NCBI RefSeq assembly: GCF_009930815.1
Contig: NZ_CP022222.1
Location: 4,878,501 to 4,942,500 of the forward strand
DNA from: Bradyrhizobium sp. CCBAU 051011
GTDB taxonomy: Bacteria > Pseudomonadota > Alphaproteobacteria > Rhizobiales > Xanthobacteraceae
Length of the DNA stretch: 64,000 bases
Reading direction: 5' to 3'
Shown here: positions 34,743 through 43,061 of the stretch, piece by piece
Numbering within the stretch: the first letter of the stretch is position 1
Layout of the letters: each line of letters opens with the position of its first letter
Made by a program: the position numbers and the translations under genes
The notes under the pieces: generated by a model
What the model was told of the DNA's origin: nothing
Databases searched by the model: none
What the model saw: only the letters and a program-made list of their open reading frames with translations

Positions 34743-35285
34743 ATGGCACATCCTGCAGACGTGGCACGTGGCCGCAACATCGTTGCGCGCTGGTGCAACC
34801 TTGCCGAGCAACGGCTGGAATACCTTACTGAATTGTTCGAAACCGGGCGCTGGCGCCGCTTTCACACCGAACGCGAATTTCTCGAAAACATCCGGGAAGC
34901 CAAGGCTGCGGTTGCAACCTGGCGCGAGCTGTTGAGCCGCGAAGCCTCGCTGGACAACACACATATCGACATGGCCTGGCTTGGCCGGCGTCGAACGTCG
35001 CCGCTGCCGCTGACGCCGCTGCCGCGCGATGAAGGGTACCGGCAGCCGGTGATGCAGCTTCAGCCGCAGCCCGTGGTGCAGCTTCAGCCGCAGCCTGCGC
35101 CGATTGCTCCCACACCGCCGCGCGATGTTCCCGCCGACGTTCTGGTCGCACTGGAAAGCCAGCTCACTGTTGTGGAAGTCGCGCCATCTGTGGCCGATCC
35201 GCTGGCGCTGGGCCAGATGTCGTTCCCGGCGCTCGATCTCGACGCCATGAAGGAGCGCTATCCGCTGCTGCGGAACGCACTGTAG
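34743..35285 (+). CDS. TIGR03809-like hypothetical protein
   Basis: A 180-residue soluble protein beginning MAHPADVARGRNIVARWCNL and continuing EQRLEYLTELFETGRWRRFH, which recalls the TIGR03809 family restricted to bradyrhizobia and relatives. The middle is a proline/glutamine stretch with an exact tandem repeat of an eight-residue unit (VMQLQPQP, VVQLQPQP), coded by a 24-base tandem repeat at 35049-35096. The last 20 residues (LGQMSFPALDLDAMKERYPL) look like a conserved short motif. It is convergent with the beta-helix protein gene, with only 15 bases between them. Function is unknown. Confidence 0.72.
   Translation: MAHPADVARGRNIVARWCNLAEQRLEYLTELFETGRWRRFHTEREFLENIREAKAAVATWRELLSREASLDNTHIDMAWLGRRRTSPLPLTPLPRDEGYRQPVMQLQPQPVVQLQPQPAPIAPTPPRDVPADVLVALESQLTVVEVAPSVADPLALGQMSFPALDLDAMKERYPLLRNAL
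35049..35096 (+). repeat. 24-bp in-frame tandem repeat (two copies)
   Basis: Two 24-base units differing at two positions lie inside the TIGR03809-like gene, encoding VMQLQPQP and VVQLQPQP. Such a repeat can expand or contract without changing frame. Confidence 0.85.
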
Positions 35286-35300
35286 GCGGGCGAGGGCCGG

Positions 35301-36671
35301 CTACCGCCTGACTGCGTTGCCGCCGACCACCACCTGCGCGTAGCGCTGGGCGCCTTCGGCTGACAGATCGGTCGTAATCGTGCGGGCGTGGTCGAGCCCG
35401 ACCACGGCGCCGCGCGGGGTTTCCGAGATCATGTTGTTGTTGACCAGCGCCGTCCCGGCGCCGGGCAGCACGGATACGCCGACGCCGACGAAGGCCTTGC
35501 GGATCACGTTGCCGGTAATGGCGACGTCGCGGAGATACTTGCCCCAGCCGGCGATGATGCCGAAGGAGGGCGCGTTCTCGATCACATTGCCTGTGACCGT
35601 CGAGTCTGCCTCGACATAGATGCCGATCCCGGCGTCGTCGTCGGGCGCGGTGCCGATCGGCCGCTTCGGCAGCAGATTTCTGACGATGTTGCCCTGCACG
35701 ACGGCGATGCGGCCGCCCTCGTTGAAATTGCACACGGAGACGCCGACGGCGGCGCCATCGACCGTGTTGTTGGCGATCACGGCGCCCTCGAACGCGAATT
35801 CCGAATAGAGCGCGACCTCGCGGACATTGCTGACGCTGTTGTCGGTGATGTGAATATTCGATGCCGAATTGCCGCGCACCGCCGAGTAGTCGCAATTCCT
35901 GATGCGGTTGCCGCGCACGATCACATTGCCGGCGCGGAAGGCGTTGATGGCGTTGCCGTACTGACCGGAGCCGCCGGGCCCGGCCTTGATGTCCTCGATG
36001 CGGTTGTCGAGCACCAGCGTGCCGTCATCGCCGATCGCCGTGCGCAGGATTTCGATGCCGTTGTCGTTGGTATCGATGATGGTGTTACGCGAGACGATCA
36101 GGCCAAGCGCGTCGAAGGATACAACCGCGGTGGTCTCGATCTTCGTGAAGATGTTGCCGGAAATATCGCCGGAGACCTGCTCGAGCCAGATGCCGTTGCC
36201 GCCGCTGCCTGTGATTTCGCAATCGGCGATGCGGACATCCCGCCCGCCGAGGCAATGCACGAGCCCGCGCCGCGTCGGCAGCGGAATGCGGCCGCCATCG
36301 AGAGTGATGCCGGTGAGGCCGATATTGTTGGCACCTTCGCCCTGCAGCATCGAGGCGCCGCCCGTGAACACGAGCTTGGTCGCGCCGCGCACGCCGACCA
36401 GTTGGGTGCTGTTCGAAAGGCGCAACATGCCGGTGCGGTAGAGGCCCGGCGGCAGCGCCAGCGGCACTTGCGCGCGCGAAGCTTCATCGATCGCGCGTTG
36501 CAGTTTTGTGGTCTGATCGTCCGGACTCCCCGGGCGGACACCGAATTGCGTGACGTCGCGGCCGAGCGTGGAAGCGGGCGGAGCGGCGCGCGCGGCGTCA
36601 GACGACATCGCCAGCGCGCCGGCGACACCGGCGGCGGACGCTCCAATGAGATGGCGGCGGTTCATGTCCAT
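35301..36671 (-). CDS. Tat-exported right-handed beta-helix repeat protein (TIGR03808-like)
   Basis: A 456-residue protein. MDMNRRHLIGASAAGVAGAL is a twin-arginine signal. The remainder is a parallel beta-helix: the pectate-lyase-like start (TTKLQRAIDEASRAQVPLAL, PPGLYRTG) and many ~22-residue coils such as GNIFTKIETTAVVSFDAL and ITDNSVSNVREVALYSEFAF, each with N/D-x-I patterns. It resembles TIGR03808, a Tat-signal repeat family next to TIGR03809 in bradyrhizobia (from memory). It probably sits in the periplasm and may bind or cleave polysaccharide; no catalytic site could be named. Confidence 0.85.
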   Translation of the reverse strand: MDMNRRHLIGASAAGVAGALAMSSDAARAAPPASTLGRDVTQFGVRPGSPDDQTTKLQRAIDEASRAQVPLALPPGLYRTGMLRLSNSTQLVGVRGATKLVFTGGASMLQGEGANNIGLTGITLDGGRIPLPTRRGLVHCLGGRDVRIADCEITGSGGNGIWLEQVSGDISGNIFTKIETTAVVSFDALGLIVSRNTIIDTNDNGIEILRTAIGDDGTLVLDNRIEDIKAGPGGSGQYGNAINAFRAGNVIVRGNRIRNCDYSAVRGNSASNIHITDNSVSNVREVALYSEFAFEGAVIANNTVDGAAVGVSVCNFNEGGRIAVVQGNIVRNLLPKRPIGTAPDDDAGIGIYVEADSTVTGNVIENAPSFGIIAGWGKYLRDVAITGNVIRKAFVGVGVSVLPGAGTALVNNNMISETPRGAVVGLDHARTITTDLSAEGAQRYAQVVVGGNAVRR

Positions 36672-36805
36672 GGTGAATGGCCCTCGCGCAATGCAGGTCG
36701 CGGCATTCGCAGGCTTCATAGGTATCGCGAAAATGCGACCGGGCATGGTGAAGACCGGGAAGAGCGGCGGCGATTGTTGGGGGTAGGGTTAATGTTGGGT
36801 GCGCC

Positions 36806-37459
36806 CTACGCAGCTCTGCGCGCCAGCCTCACCATTTCCAGCAACATGGCTTCGCCGGCATCGACGAGTTCTTCCAGCGTGATGCGCGCAAAGCCCTTGC
36901 GCCTGAAAGCGCCGCCGCGCGCCAGCGGCGGGATGTGGATGAAGGCGGCGAGGCGAAGGCCGTTATCCGCATCGACGGATTCGATCGCTCGCCAGCTCAG
37001 ATAGTTGCAGAGATAGCTGCCGGCATCGCGCGAGGCGCGGGCGTCGAGGCCGGTGCCCTTCGCAGCACGCAGCAGCTTCGCGGTGTGTGGGCCGAACCTT
37101 TGCGCATCGGCGCCCTCCGTGATCGATCCCTTGCGGGCGTGGGTCTGTGCGGCGTCGGGCCATAGCATGGTGACGGCGTTGCGGGCGCGGGTTTCGATCC
37201 GCAGAAAGTGCGTCCGCGAAGCGAGGCCGAACATCAACAGCGCATGCGGCTTGTGCTTTTGCAGCGCCCGCGGCAATTCGCGGTCGACCGCGTTGTAGGT
37301 CACGGGAAAGATGTGGCTGGAGAGTTCGACGTCGGTGAAGGCCGGGCGGCGCAGCCGCGTCAGCCGCGCGACCAGCGGCTGCGTCGGGTTGTAGGGTGCG
37401 CCGGGGAACGGGCCGAAGCCGGTGACGAGAATGCGGAGTTTTTCGCTCACCGCAGCCAT
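36806..37459 (-). CDS. pcp: pyroglutamyl-peptidase I (C15) family protein
   Basis: A 217-residue cytoplasmic cysteine peptidase. The start LRILVTGFGPFPGAPYNPTQ is the family hallmark, ASRTHFLRIETRARN gives the region of the catalytic Glu, DAGSYLCNYLSWRAIE the catalytic Cys and AFIHIPPLARG the His. It removes N-terminal pyroglutamate from peptides. ATG at 37459 overlaps the end of meaB by 13 bases; a GTG at 37450 is another possible start. It is the last gene of the tctC-tctB-tctA-meaB-pcp run. Confidence 0.88.
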   Translation of the reverse strand: MAAVSEKLRILVTGFGPFPGAPYNPTQPLVARLTRLRRPAFTDVELSSHIFPVTYNAVDRELPRALQKHKPHALLMFGLASRTHFLRIETRARNAVTMLWPDAAQTHARKGSITEGADAQRFGPHTAKLLRAAKGTGLDARASRDAGSYLCNYLSWRAIESVDADNGLRLAAFIHIPPLARGGAFRRKGFARITLEELVDAGEAMLLEMVRLARRAA

Positions 37460-38439
37460 TCCGCGATCTGCTCGGCGGCGACCGCCGGCGTGATGCGGCC
37501 GTCGGCGACTTCGGCCTCGGTCTTCTTCACCTTGGCGCGGATCGCGGCGTCAGACCGTACTCGGGCCATCATGCGCTGCTCCAGCATCGACCACATCCAC
37601 TTCACCTGCTGCTCGCGCCGCCGCGCTGCGAACTCGCCCGAGGCATTCATGGCGGTGCGGTGATCCAGAATCTTCTGCCACAGCGTGTCCATGCCGGTGC
37701 CGGTCAGTGCCGAATAGGTGACGACCGGCGGATGCCAATGTTCCGAACGGGGGGTGAGGATATGCAGCGCGCCGCGATATTCGGCGGCCGCCAGATTGGC
37801 ACGCTTGATATTGTCGCCGTCGGCCTTGTTGATCGCGATCATGTCGGCGAGCTCGACCAGACCCTTCTTGATGCCCTGCAATTCGTCGCCGGCGCCGGGC
37901 AGCATCAGGGCGAGGAAAAAATCCGTCATGTCGCAGACCGCGGTTTCGGACTGGCCGATGCCGACGGTCTCCACCAGCACCACATCGAACCCAGCGGCTT
38001 CGCAGAGCAGCATCGCCTCGCGGGTCTTTGCGGCGACGCCGCCGAGCGTGCCCGAGGCAGGCGAGGGCCGGACGAAAGCGGCCTCGGAGTTGGCCAGCCG
38101 TGCCATCCGCGTCTTGTCGCCGAGGATCGAACCGCCGGTGCGGGCCGAGGAGGGATCCACCGCCAGCACCGCGACCTTGTGGCCGCGCTCGATCAGGAGC
38201 ATGCCGAGCGCGTCGATGGTGGTGGATTTGCCGACCCCGGGCGAGCCGGTGATGCCGACACGGACGGCTTTCCCTGTATCGGGCAGCAGCGCCTGCACCA
38301 GGTCGCGTGCGGCCGCCTGATGATCGGCACGGCGGCTTTCGATCAGGGTGATCGCGCGCGCCAGGGCCGCGCGGTGCCCGGAGCGGACGTCCTTGGCAAG
38401 CTTCTTGAAATCGAGGGAAACGGTCTTCGGCAGGGTCAT
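37447..38439 (-). CDS. meaB: methylmalonyl-CoA mutase-associated GTPase MeaB
   Basis: A 330-residue G3E-type GTPase. G1 is GITGSPGVGKSTTID, followed by AVDPSSARTGGSILGDKTRM; G3 is VETVGIGQSETAV and G4 INKADGDN. MeaB binds methylmalonyl-CoA mutase and guards its cobalamin cofactor, allowing exchange of damaged B12. The mutase genes lie 4.6 kb further upstream on the same strand (43062-47952), with TctABC, an SRPBCC gene and a DUF3298 gene between. ATG at 38439. It overlaps pcp. Confidence 0.95.
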   Translation of the reverse strand: MTLPKTVSLDFKKLAKDVRSGHRAALARAITLIESRRADHQAAARDLVQALLPDTGKAVRVGITGSPGVGKSTTIDALGMLLIERGHKVAVLAVDPSSARTGGSILGDKTRMARLANSEAAFVRPSPASGTLGGVAAKTREAMLLCEAAGFDVVLVETVGIGQSETAVCDMTDFFLALMLPGAGDELQGIKKGLVELADMIAINKADGDNIKRANLAAAEYRGALHILTPRSEHWHPPVVTYSALTGTGMDTLWQKILDHRTAMNASGEFAARRREQQVKWMWSMLEQRMMARVRSDAAIRAKVKKTEAEVADGRITPAVAAEQIAEWLR

Positions 38440-38492
38440 GCCATGGTTTACAACGGCCGTGCCGCGCAGGCGAGGGGCCTGCCGCGGTCCGT

Positions 38493-40007
38493 TCAGCGGG
38501 ACGCCGACGCGGCGGCTGGCGCCTCGCGCCTGAGCTTTCGCCACACCCAGACCAGCACCGGCCAGATCAGTGCGCCGATCGCCATGGCGGCGAGGATCGC
38601 GGCGATCGGCCGCTCGAAGAACGGCAACACGCTGCCGTCTGATTTGATCAGCGAAGTCACGAAGCTTTGCTCGACCATGGTGCCCATGACGATACCGAGC
38701 ACCATCGCTGCGACCGGATAGCCGTTTTCTTCCATGACATAGCCGATGACCCCGAAGGTCGCGACGATAACCACGCCGAATATGTTGTTGCCGATCGCGA
38801 ACGATCCGACCGCGCAGCACAGCATGATCACCGGCATCACGGTGGAACGCGGCGCGCGCAGCACATAGCTCGCCAGCCGGATCATGACGATGCCGAGTGG
38901 GATCATGATGATGTTGGCGATGATGAACATCAGGTAGATCGCATACATGCTCGACGCTTTTTCGGTGAACAGCGTCGGGCCGGGATTCAGCCCCTTCATG
39001 TAGAGCACGCCGATCGCAATCGCCGCGATGGTGTCGCCGGGAATGCCGAACAGCAGCGACGGCACCCAGCCGGAGGCGATGCTGGCGTTGTTGCTGGCGC
39101 CGGCTTCGACCAGGCCCTCGACATGGCCGGTTCCGAACTTCTCGGGTTCTTTCGAAAACCGCTTGGACATCGCGTAGCTGACCCAGGCGGCCATGTCGGC
39201 GCCGGCGCCCGGCAGCACCCCGATGATGATGCCGATGATGTTCCCGCGCGTCATCTGCCAGTTGTACTTCTTGGTGAGCTTCCACTGGCCGGCCAGGATG
39301 CTTCCGAATTTGCGCCGCGGGATCGGCGGCGGCTCTGGCGTCAGCATCGCGCGCATCACCTGCGCTACCGCAAAGACGCCGACCAGCGCCGGGATCGGCT
39401 CGATGCCGCCGAACAAATTGGTCATGCCGAACGTGAAGCGCGGCACGCCGCCGGGATTTTCGATACCGATGCACGCGACCAGGAGACCGATGAACATGCT
39501 GGCGATCGCCTTCACCGGCGAAGAGCGCGCGACCAGCGTGGCGCACATCAGGCCGAGGAATGCGAGCCAGAAATATTCGAAGGTCGAGAACGACAACGCG
39601 ATTTCCGCGAGTGGCGGCGCCAGGATCATCAGCGACAGGGTGCCTGCGATGCCGCCGACGGCGGAGAACCAGACGCCGGCGCCAAGCGCGAGTTCGGCCT
39701 CGCCCTTGCGCGTCATCGCATAGGCTTCATCCGCATAGGCCGCCGAGGCGGGCGTGCCGGGAATGCGCAGCAGCGCGCCTGGAATGTCACCGGCGAAGAT
39801 CGCCATCGTCGATGCGGCGACGATGGTGGCGATCGCGGCGATCGGGGACAGATAAAAAGTGACCGGGACCAAGAGGGCGGTCGCCATGGTCGCTGATAGC
39901 CCGGGCAGCGATCCGATGACAAGGCCATAGACCGATGCCGCGAACATCGCGACGATGACTTCCCAGGTGGTGATGAGCGCAAACGCTTGGGCGAGGGTGT
40001 TGAGCAT
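38493..40007 (-). CDS. tctA: tripartite tricarboxylate transporter permease TctA
   Basis: A 504-residue permease with about 11-12 membrane helices. Marks are LVIGSLPGLSATMATALLVP, GIPGDTIAAIAIGVLYMKGL and the repeated glycine-rich GIIIGVLPGAGADMAAWVSY. It moves a carboxylate across the inner membrane with Na+ or H+, fed by the TctC binding protein. ATG 40007 lies four bases after the tctB stop. Substrate unknown. Confidence 0.95.
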   Translation of the reverse strand: MLNTLAQAFALITTWEVIVAMFAASVYGLVIGSLPGLSATMATALLVPVTFYLSPIAAIATIVAASTMAIFAGDIPGALLRIPGTPASAAYADEAYAMTRKGEAELALGAGVWFSAVGGIAGTLSLMILAPPLAEIALSFSTFEYFWLAFLGLMCATLVARSSPVKAIASMFIGLLVACIGIENPGGVPRFTFGMTNLFGGIEPIPALVGVFAVAQVMRAMLTPEPPPIPRRKFGSILAGQWKLTKKYNWQMTRGNIIGIIIGVLPGAGADMAAWVSYAMSKRFSKEPEKFGTGHVEGLVEAGASNNASIASGWVPSLLFGIPGDTIAAIAIGVLYMKGLNPGPTLFTEKASSMYAIYLMFIIANIIMIPLGIVMIRLASYVLRAPRSTVMPVIMLCCAVGSFAIGNNIFGVVIVATFGVIGYVMEENGYPVAAMVLGIVMGTMVEQSFVTSLIKSDGSVLPFFERPIAAILAAMAIGALIWPVLVWVWRKLRREAPAAASASR

Positions 40008-40010
40008 CGG

Positions 40011-40496
40011 TCACCAGGGCATCGGCAAAACGCCGGGCGGCAGCGGCACGCGCAGCAATTTTGAGAAAATCAGGTGGATGCCGATCGGCGCAAGCAGCGC
40101 GAGCGGCAACGCAACCTTCCAGCGGGCGCCGAGCGCGGTCGAGGTCACGTAGACGATCATCGCCGCCGTGAGAATGAAGCCGAGCCGCTCGGCGACCGCG
40201 ACGTAAAGCAGCAGCAACGCCGGCGGGAGCAGGGCGCGCAGACCATAGAGCTTGCTGGTCGGCGGCGTCGGTTGGCCACCCTCGACCGGAATAAGGTGTT
40301 CTTCTTCTTCGAAGCTACGGCCAATCCCGAGTGCAATCGCGAGCCCGCACAGCGCCAGCCCTGTTCCGATCACCAGCGGGAAGACGTTGGGCCCGACCGG
40401 CTGGCCAGGCACCGGCGGCAGTTGCCACCCGCCATAGGCGGCAGCTGCGCCGAGGCCAACGAGAAACAGACCCGTGACGCGATCGGGTAGACGCAT
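40011..40496 (-). CDS. tctB: tripartite tricarboxylate transporter small subunit TctB
   Basis: A 161-residue protein with four membrane helices (GLFLVGLGAAAAYGGWQLPP, VFPLVIGTGLALCGLAIALG), matching TctB/DUF1468. It is the small membrane component between TctA and TctC. ATG at 40496 has GGAG seven bases upstream. Position between tctC and tctA confirms identity. Confidence 0.92.
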   Translation of the reverse strand: MRLPDRVTGLFLVGLGAAAAYGGWQLPPVPGQPVGPNVFPLVIGTGLALCGLAIALGIGRSFEEEEHLIPVEGGQPTPPTSKLYGLRALLPPALLLLYVAVAERLGFILTAAMIVYVTSTALGARWKVALPLALLAPIGIHLIFSKLLRVPLPPGVLPMPW

Positions 40497-40538
40497 GAAC
40501 TAACTCCGCGGATTTCGGACGATGTCAGCCGATGAAGA

Positions 40539-41534
40539 TCAGGCCTTTGATAGACCGGCGGCCTTCATCGCCACGCCCATCTGGGCATCGCCCTTGTCCA
40601 TGAAGGCCGCGAATTCGGCCGCATCGCCCCACACCGTGCCGAAGCCACGGTTGCTCATGAAGTCCTTGAACTCCTTGGAGTCATAGACCTTCTTCAGCGA
40701 CGCGGTGAGCTTGGTCGCAACGTCGGGCGGCAGGCCCTTGGGGCCGGCAATGCCGCGCCATGCGCCGGTCGAATAGTCGATTCCCATCGCTTCCTTCAGC
40801 GTCGGCACATCGGGGAAGGCTGGGTTGCGCGCCTTAGCCATAACGGCGAGGCTGCGCGCCTTGCCGGCCTCGATGATCGCGCGCGCTTCCGGCACCGAGC
40901 AGGTGGTGAGGTCGAGCCCGCCGGCCGCGAGATCCTGCATCGCGGGCGCGGCGCCGTTCGATGGCACCCACGCAACGTGATTGGGGGCAAGTCCCATCGC
41001 CTGCATCCAGCCGACCAGCGCCAGATGCCAGATCCCGCCCTGACCAGTGCCGGAGGCCTTGAACTTGCCGGCGGGCGCGGCCTTGATGGCGTCGGCAAGC
41101 TCCTTCACGGTCTTGTAGGGCGAAGTGGAACTGACCTGGATGCCGGGCGGATCTTCGTTCATCAGCGCCAGCGGCGTATAGCTCTTCGGCCCGAGTTCGG
41201 TGAGCCCCTGCCAGTGCATCATCGAGATTTCCACCGTCAGCATGCCGATGGTGTAGCCGTCGGCCGGTGCGGTTGCGATCGCGGAATGGCCGACCACGCC
41301 CGAGCCGCCGGTGCGATTGACCACGTTGAACGGCTGGCCGAGATCCTTTTCCAACAGCGCCGCGACGATGCGCGCGGTCGCATCGGTGCCGCCGCCGGCG
41401 CCCCAGGGCACGATCACGGTCACCGGCCGCGCCGGATAGGCCTGCGCCAAGGCCGGCTTGAAACCAAAGCCCGCGACAGCCGCCGCAGCAGCAGACGAAG
41501 CCGCAAAGGCGCGGCGGGTAATCTTTTTGGACAT
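40539..41534 (-). CDS. tctC: tripartite tricarboxylate transporter substrate-binding protein TctC (Bug family)
   Basis: A 331-residue exported binding protein. MSKKITRRAFAASSAAAAAV suggests a Tat-like signal (TRRAF). The mature part has PARPVTVIVPWGAGGGTDAT and VVNRTGGSGVVGHSAIATAP, both typical of Bug proteins, and MPGV-like later motifs. It captures a carboxylate in the periplasm for TctAB. ATG at 41534 has GGGAGGATCACC before it. It is the first gene of the tct operon. Confidence 0.94.
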   Translation of the reverse strand: MSKKITRRAFAASSAAAAAVAGFGFKPALAQAYPARPVTVIVPWGAGGGTDATARIVAALLEKDLGQPFNVVNRTGGSGVVGHSAIATAPADGYTIGMLTVEISMMHWQGLTELGPKSYTPLALMNEDPPGIQVSSTSPYKTVKELADAIKAAPAGKFKASGTGQGGIWHLALVGWMQAMGLAPNHVAWVPSNGAAPAMQDLAAGGLDLTTCSVPEARAIIEAGKARSLAVMAKARNPAFPDVPTLKEAMGIDYSTGAWRGIAGPKGLPPDVATKLTASLKKVYDSKEFKDFMSNRGFGTVWGDAAEFAAFMDKGDAQMGVAMKAAGLSKA

Positions 41535-41753
41535 GGTGATCCTCCCTGCGGCGCCGTGAGGTCAGGCGCTCTTGTAATATCCGCATTCTAGGCGGCTTTG
41601 CGCTCCGCTCGCAAGGCATTGGTCGTGAAAGCAGTTTTATCGCCGGTGGGCATCTCGCCACATCCGGAAATCGGGTGGCGGCAACAGGGCTACCCGAAAT
41701 AGGTATCCATGTGCGGCCAAGTCATCGAGCCGCGATCGATTGCGGAGAAAGCC

Positions 41754-42224
41754 ATGACGACAGCTTATTACAGCACCGTGCTAGACCATCCCCTGGAAAC
41801 CGTGTGGGCCCTGATCCGCGATTTCAACAACTACCCGGCCTATATTGAAGGGGTGAGCGAAAGCGTGATCGAAGACGACAAGGGTGGCGACGAAGTCGGC
41901 GCGGTCAGGCGCTTCTGCTACCTCGGCAACTGGATCAGGCAGCGGCTCGCCGGCCATTCCGACGAAGCGCACTCGCTGACCTATGCGGGTATCGATCCAT
42001 TTCCATTTCCGTCCGAGTCGCAGTCGGACGTTCCAGCTCCGACGCGCTACGAGGGAACGATGCATCTGCTGCCGGTCATCGAGGGCAACCGGACCTTTAT
42101 CGAATGGTCCGTGCAACTCGACACCGCGCCGCAGGACGAAGATCGCTGGCGCGCGCTGTTCCAGTCCTGGATTCCGGATTGGACCCACTCACTCGAGCGA
42201 GCGCTGGGCCGTCGTGCCGCTTGA
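41754..42224 (+). CDS. SRPBCC family protein
   Basis: A 156-residue START/Bet v1-fold protein. The start MTTAYYSTVLDHPLETVWAL with IRDFNNYPAYIEGV is the usual polyketide-cyclase/SRPBCC beginning, and the end WRALFQSWIPDWTHSLERAL gives the C-terminal helix. Such proteins bind lipids or other hydrophobic small molecules. ATG at 41754 is preceded by GGAGAAAGCC. It is a single gene converging with the DUF3298 gene, with nine bases between the stops. Confidence 0.85.
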   Translation: MTTAYYSTVLDHPLETVWALIRDFNNYPAYIEGVSESVIEDDKGGDEVGAVRRFCYLGNWIRQRLAGHSDEAHSLTYAGIDPFPFPSESQSDVPAPTRYEGTMHLLPVIEGNRTFIEWSVQLDTAPQDEDRWRALFQSWIPDWTHSLERALGRRAA

Positions 42225-42233
42225 GCGTGGCCG

Positions 42234-43025
42234 TCATTGCGGCCGGTCTTCGTCGTCCTTCGGTCGCGCGCCGCCGAAAATTCTGGCGCCCTCCGGGGTC
42301 AGATAGGCCTTCAATGCCTCCCAGGGCACGAAGGCGACATACTCACCTTCGGCATAGGAGCCCACCGCGTAAGGTGCGTAGTAGAAGTTCAGGCCGGAGC
42401 TCTTGCCTTCTTCGGTCGATGGCGCCAGCGCGACCGGGCCGATCTTGAGAAGCTTGGCCTCGATGCCTTCGATGGCGCTGGCGTCGGTGCCATCAGCGCC
42501 GCGTTTCTTCTTCTCGGCTTCGAGCGAAGCAATGACGCCTTGCCGCATCGCCTTCATCGTCGGGCCGTTGTCCGCCGTCTCGTTAAAGAACGGACGGATG
42601 CTGATGCGCTTGTTCGCCGACTTGTCCCACAAGATGGTGTCGGACGCGCTGTTGGGGTGCGCACCTCCAGTATATTCGTAGTCCGCCCTGATGATGCTGA
42701 CATAGCGGCCATCGACCACCGAGCGGGTCTGGTATTTCCGCTCATACGACCACGCGTTGCGGAACAGGTCCGGGTCCTGCTTGCGCTCCTTATCGGCATC
42801 GGCCCGGTTCTTTGTGGCCCATGCCTTGCCCTCGGCCAGGCAGTTCGCCGCCAGTGCCGGTTCGGCCTTGATCCTGGCGTCGAGGAAGATGCCGGCTTCG
42901 ACCCATTTGGTCTTGATGGAAAAGTCCGGCTTGGGATCGGCGGCGAATGCCAGCGTCGCAGCGCATGCGATCGCACCCGCGAAGCCAATTGTCCGAGCGA
43001 ACGCTACGAATGCAATGCTGCGCAA
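42234..43025 (-). CDS. DUF3298/RsiV-like exported protein
   Basis: A 263-residue protein with a signal peptide (IGFAGAIACAATLAFAADPK). DUF4163/DUF3298 features follow: VDGRYVSIIRADYEYTGGAH (aromatic-rich, GGAHPN), DKSANKRISIRPFF and GLNFYYAPYAVGSYAEGEYV near the end. RsiV-like proteins bind lysozyme as anti-sigma factors in Firmicutes; here no anti-sigma domain or transmembrane helix exists, so a soluble periplasmic protein is more likely. The start is a TTG with AAAGGA before it. It follows mutB by 36 bases and may be in its operon. Confidence 0.8.
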   Translation of the reverse strand: MRSIAFVAFARTIGFAGAIACAATLAFAADPKPDFSIKTKWVEAGIFLDARIKAEPALAANCLAEGKAWATKNRADADKERKQDPDLFRNAWSYERKYQTRSVVDGRYVSIIRADYEYTGGAHPNSASDTILWDKSANKRISIRPFFNETADNGPTMKAMRQGVIASLEAEKKKRGADGTDASAIEGIEAKLLKIGPVALAPSTEEGKSSGLNFYYAPYAVGSYAEGEYVAFVPWEALKAYLTPEGARIFGGARPKDDEDRPQ

Positions 43026-43061
43026 GGGCGATCCTTTGGAAGAAGTACCGCGGGCGGAGAA

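Noticed and set aside
38493..38640. Possible frameshift or early stop in tctA
   Set aside because: The frame is complete to the usual basic C-terminus (WVWRKLRREAPAAASASR) and length is normal.
37447..39546. 699-aa frame covering meaB and part of tctA
   Set aside because: Only the last 330 codons are MeaB; the rest is an Arg/His-rich antisense-like extension inside tctA.
42234..43025. Possible anti-sigma role for the DUF3298 protein
   Set aside because: It has no cytoplasmic anti-sigma domain or membrane helix other than the signal, and no sigma gene is beside it.
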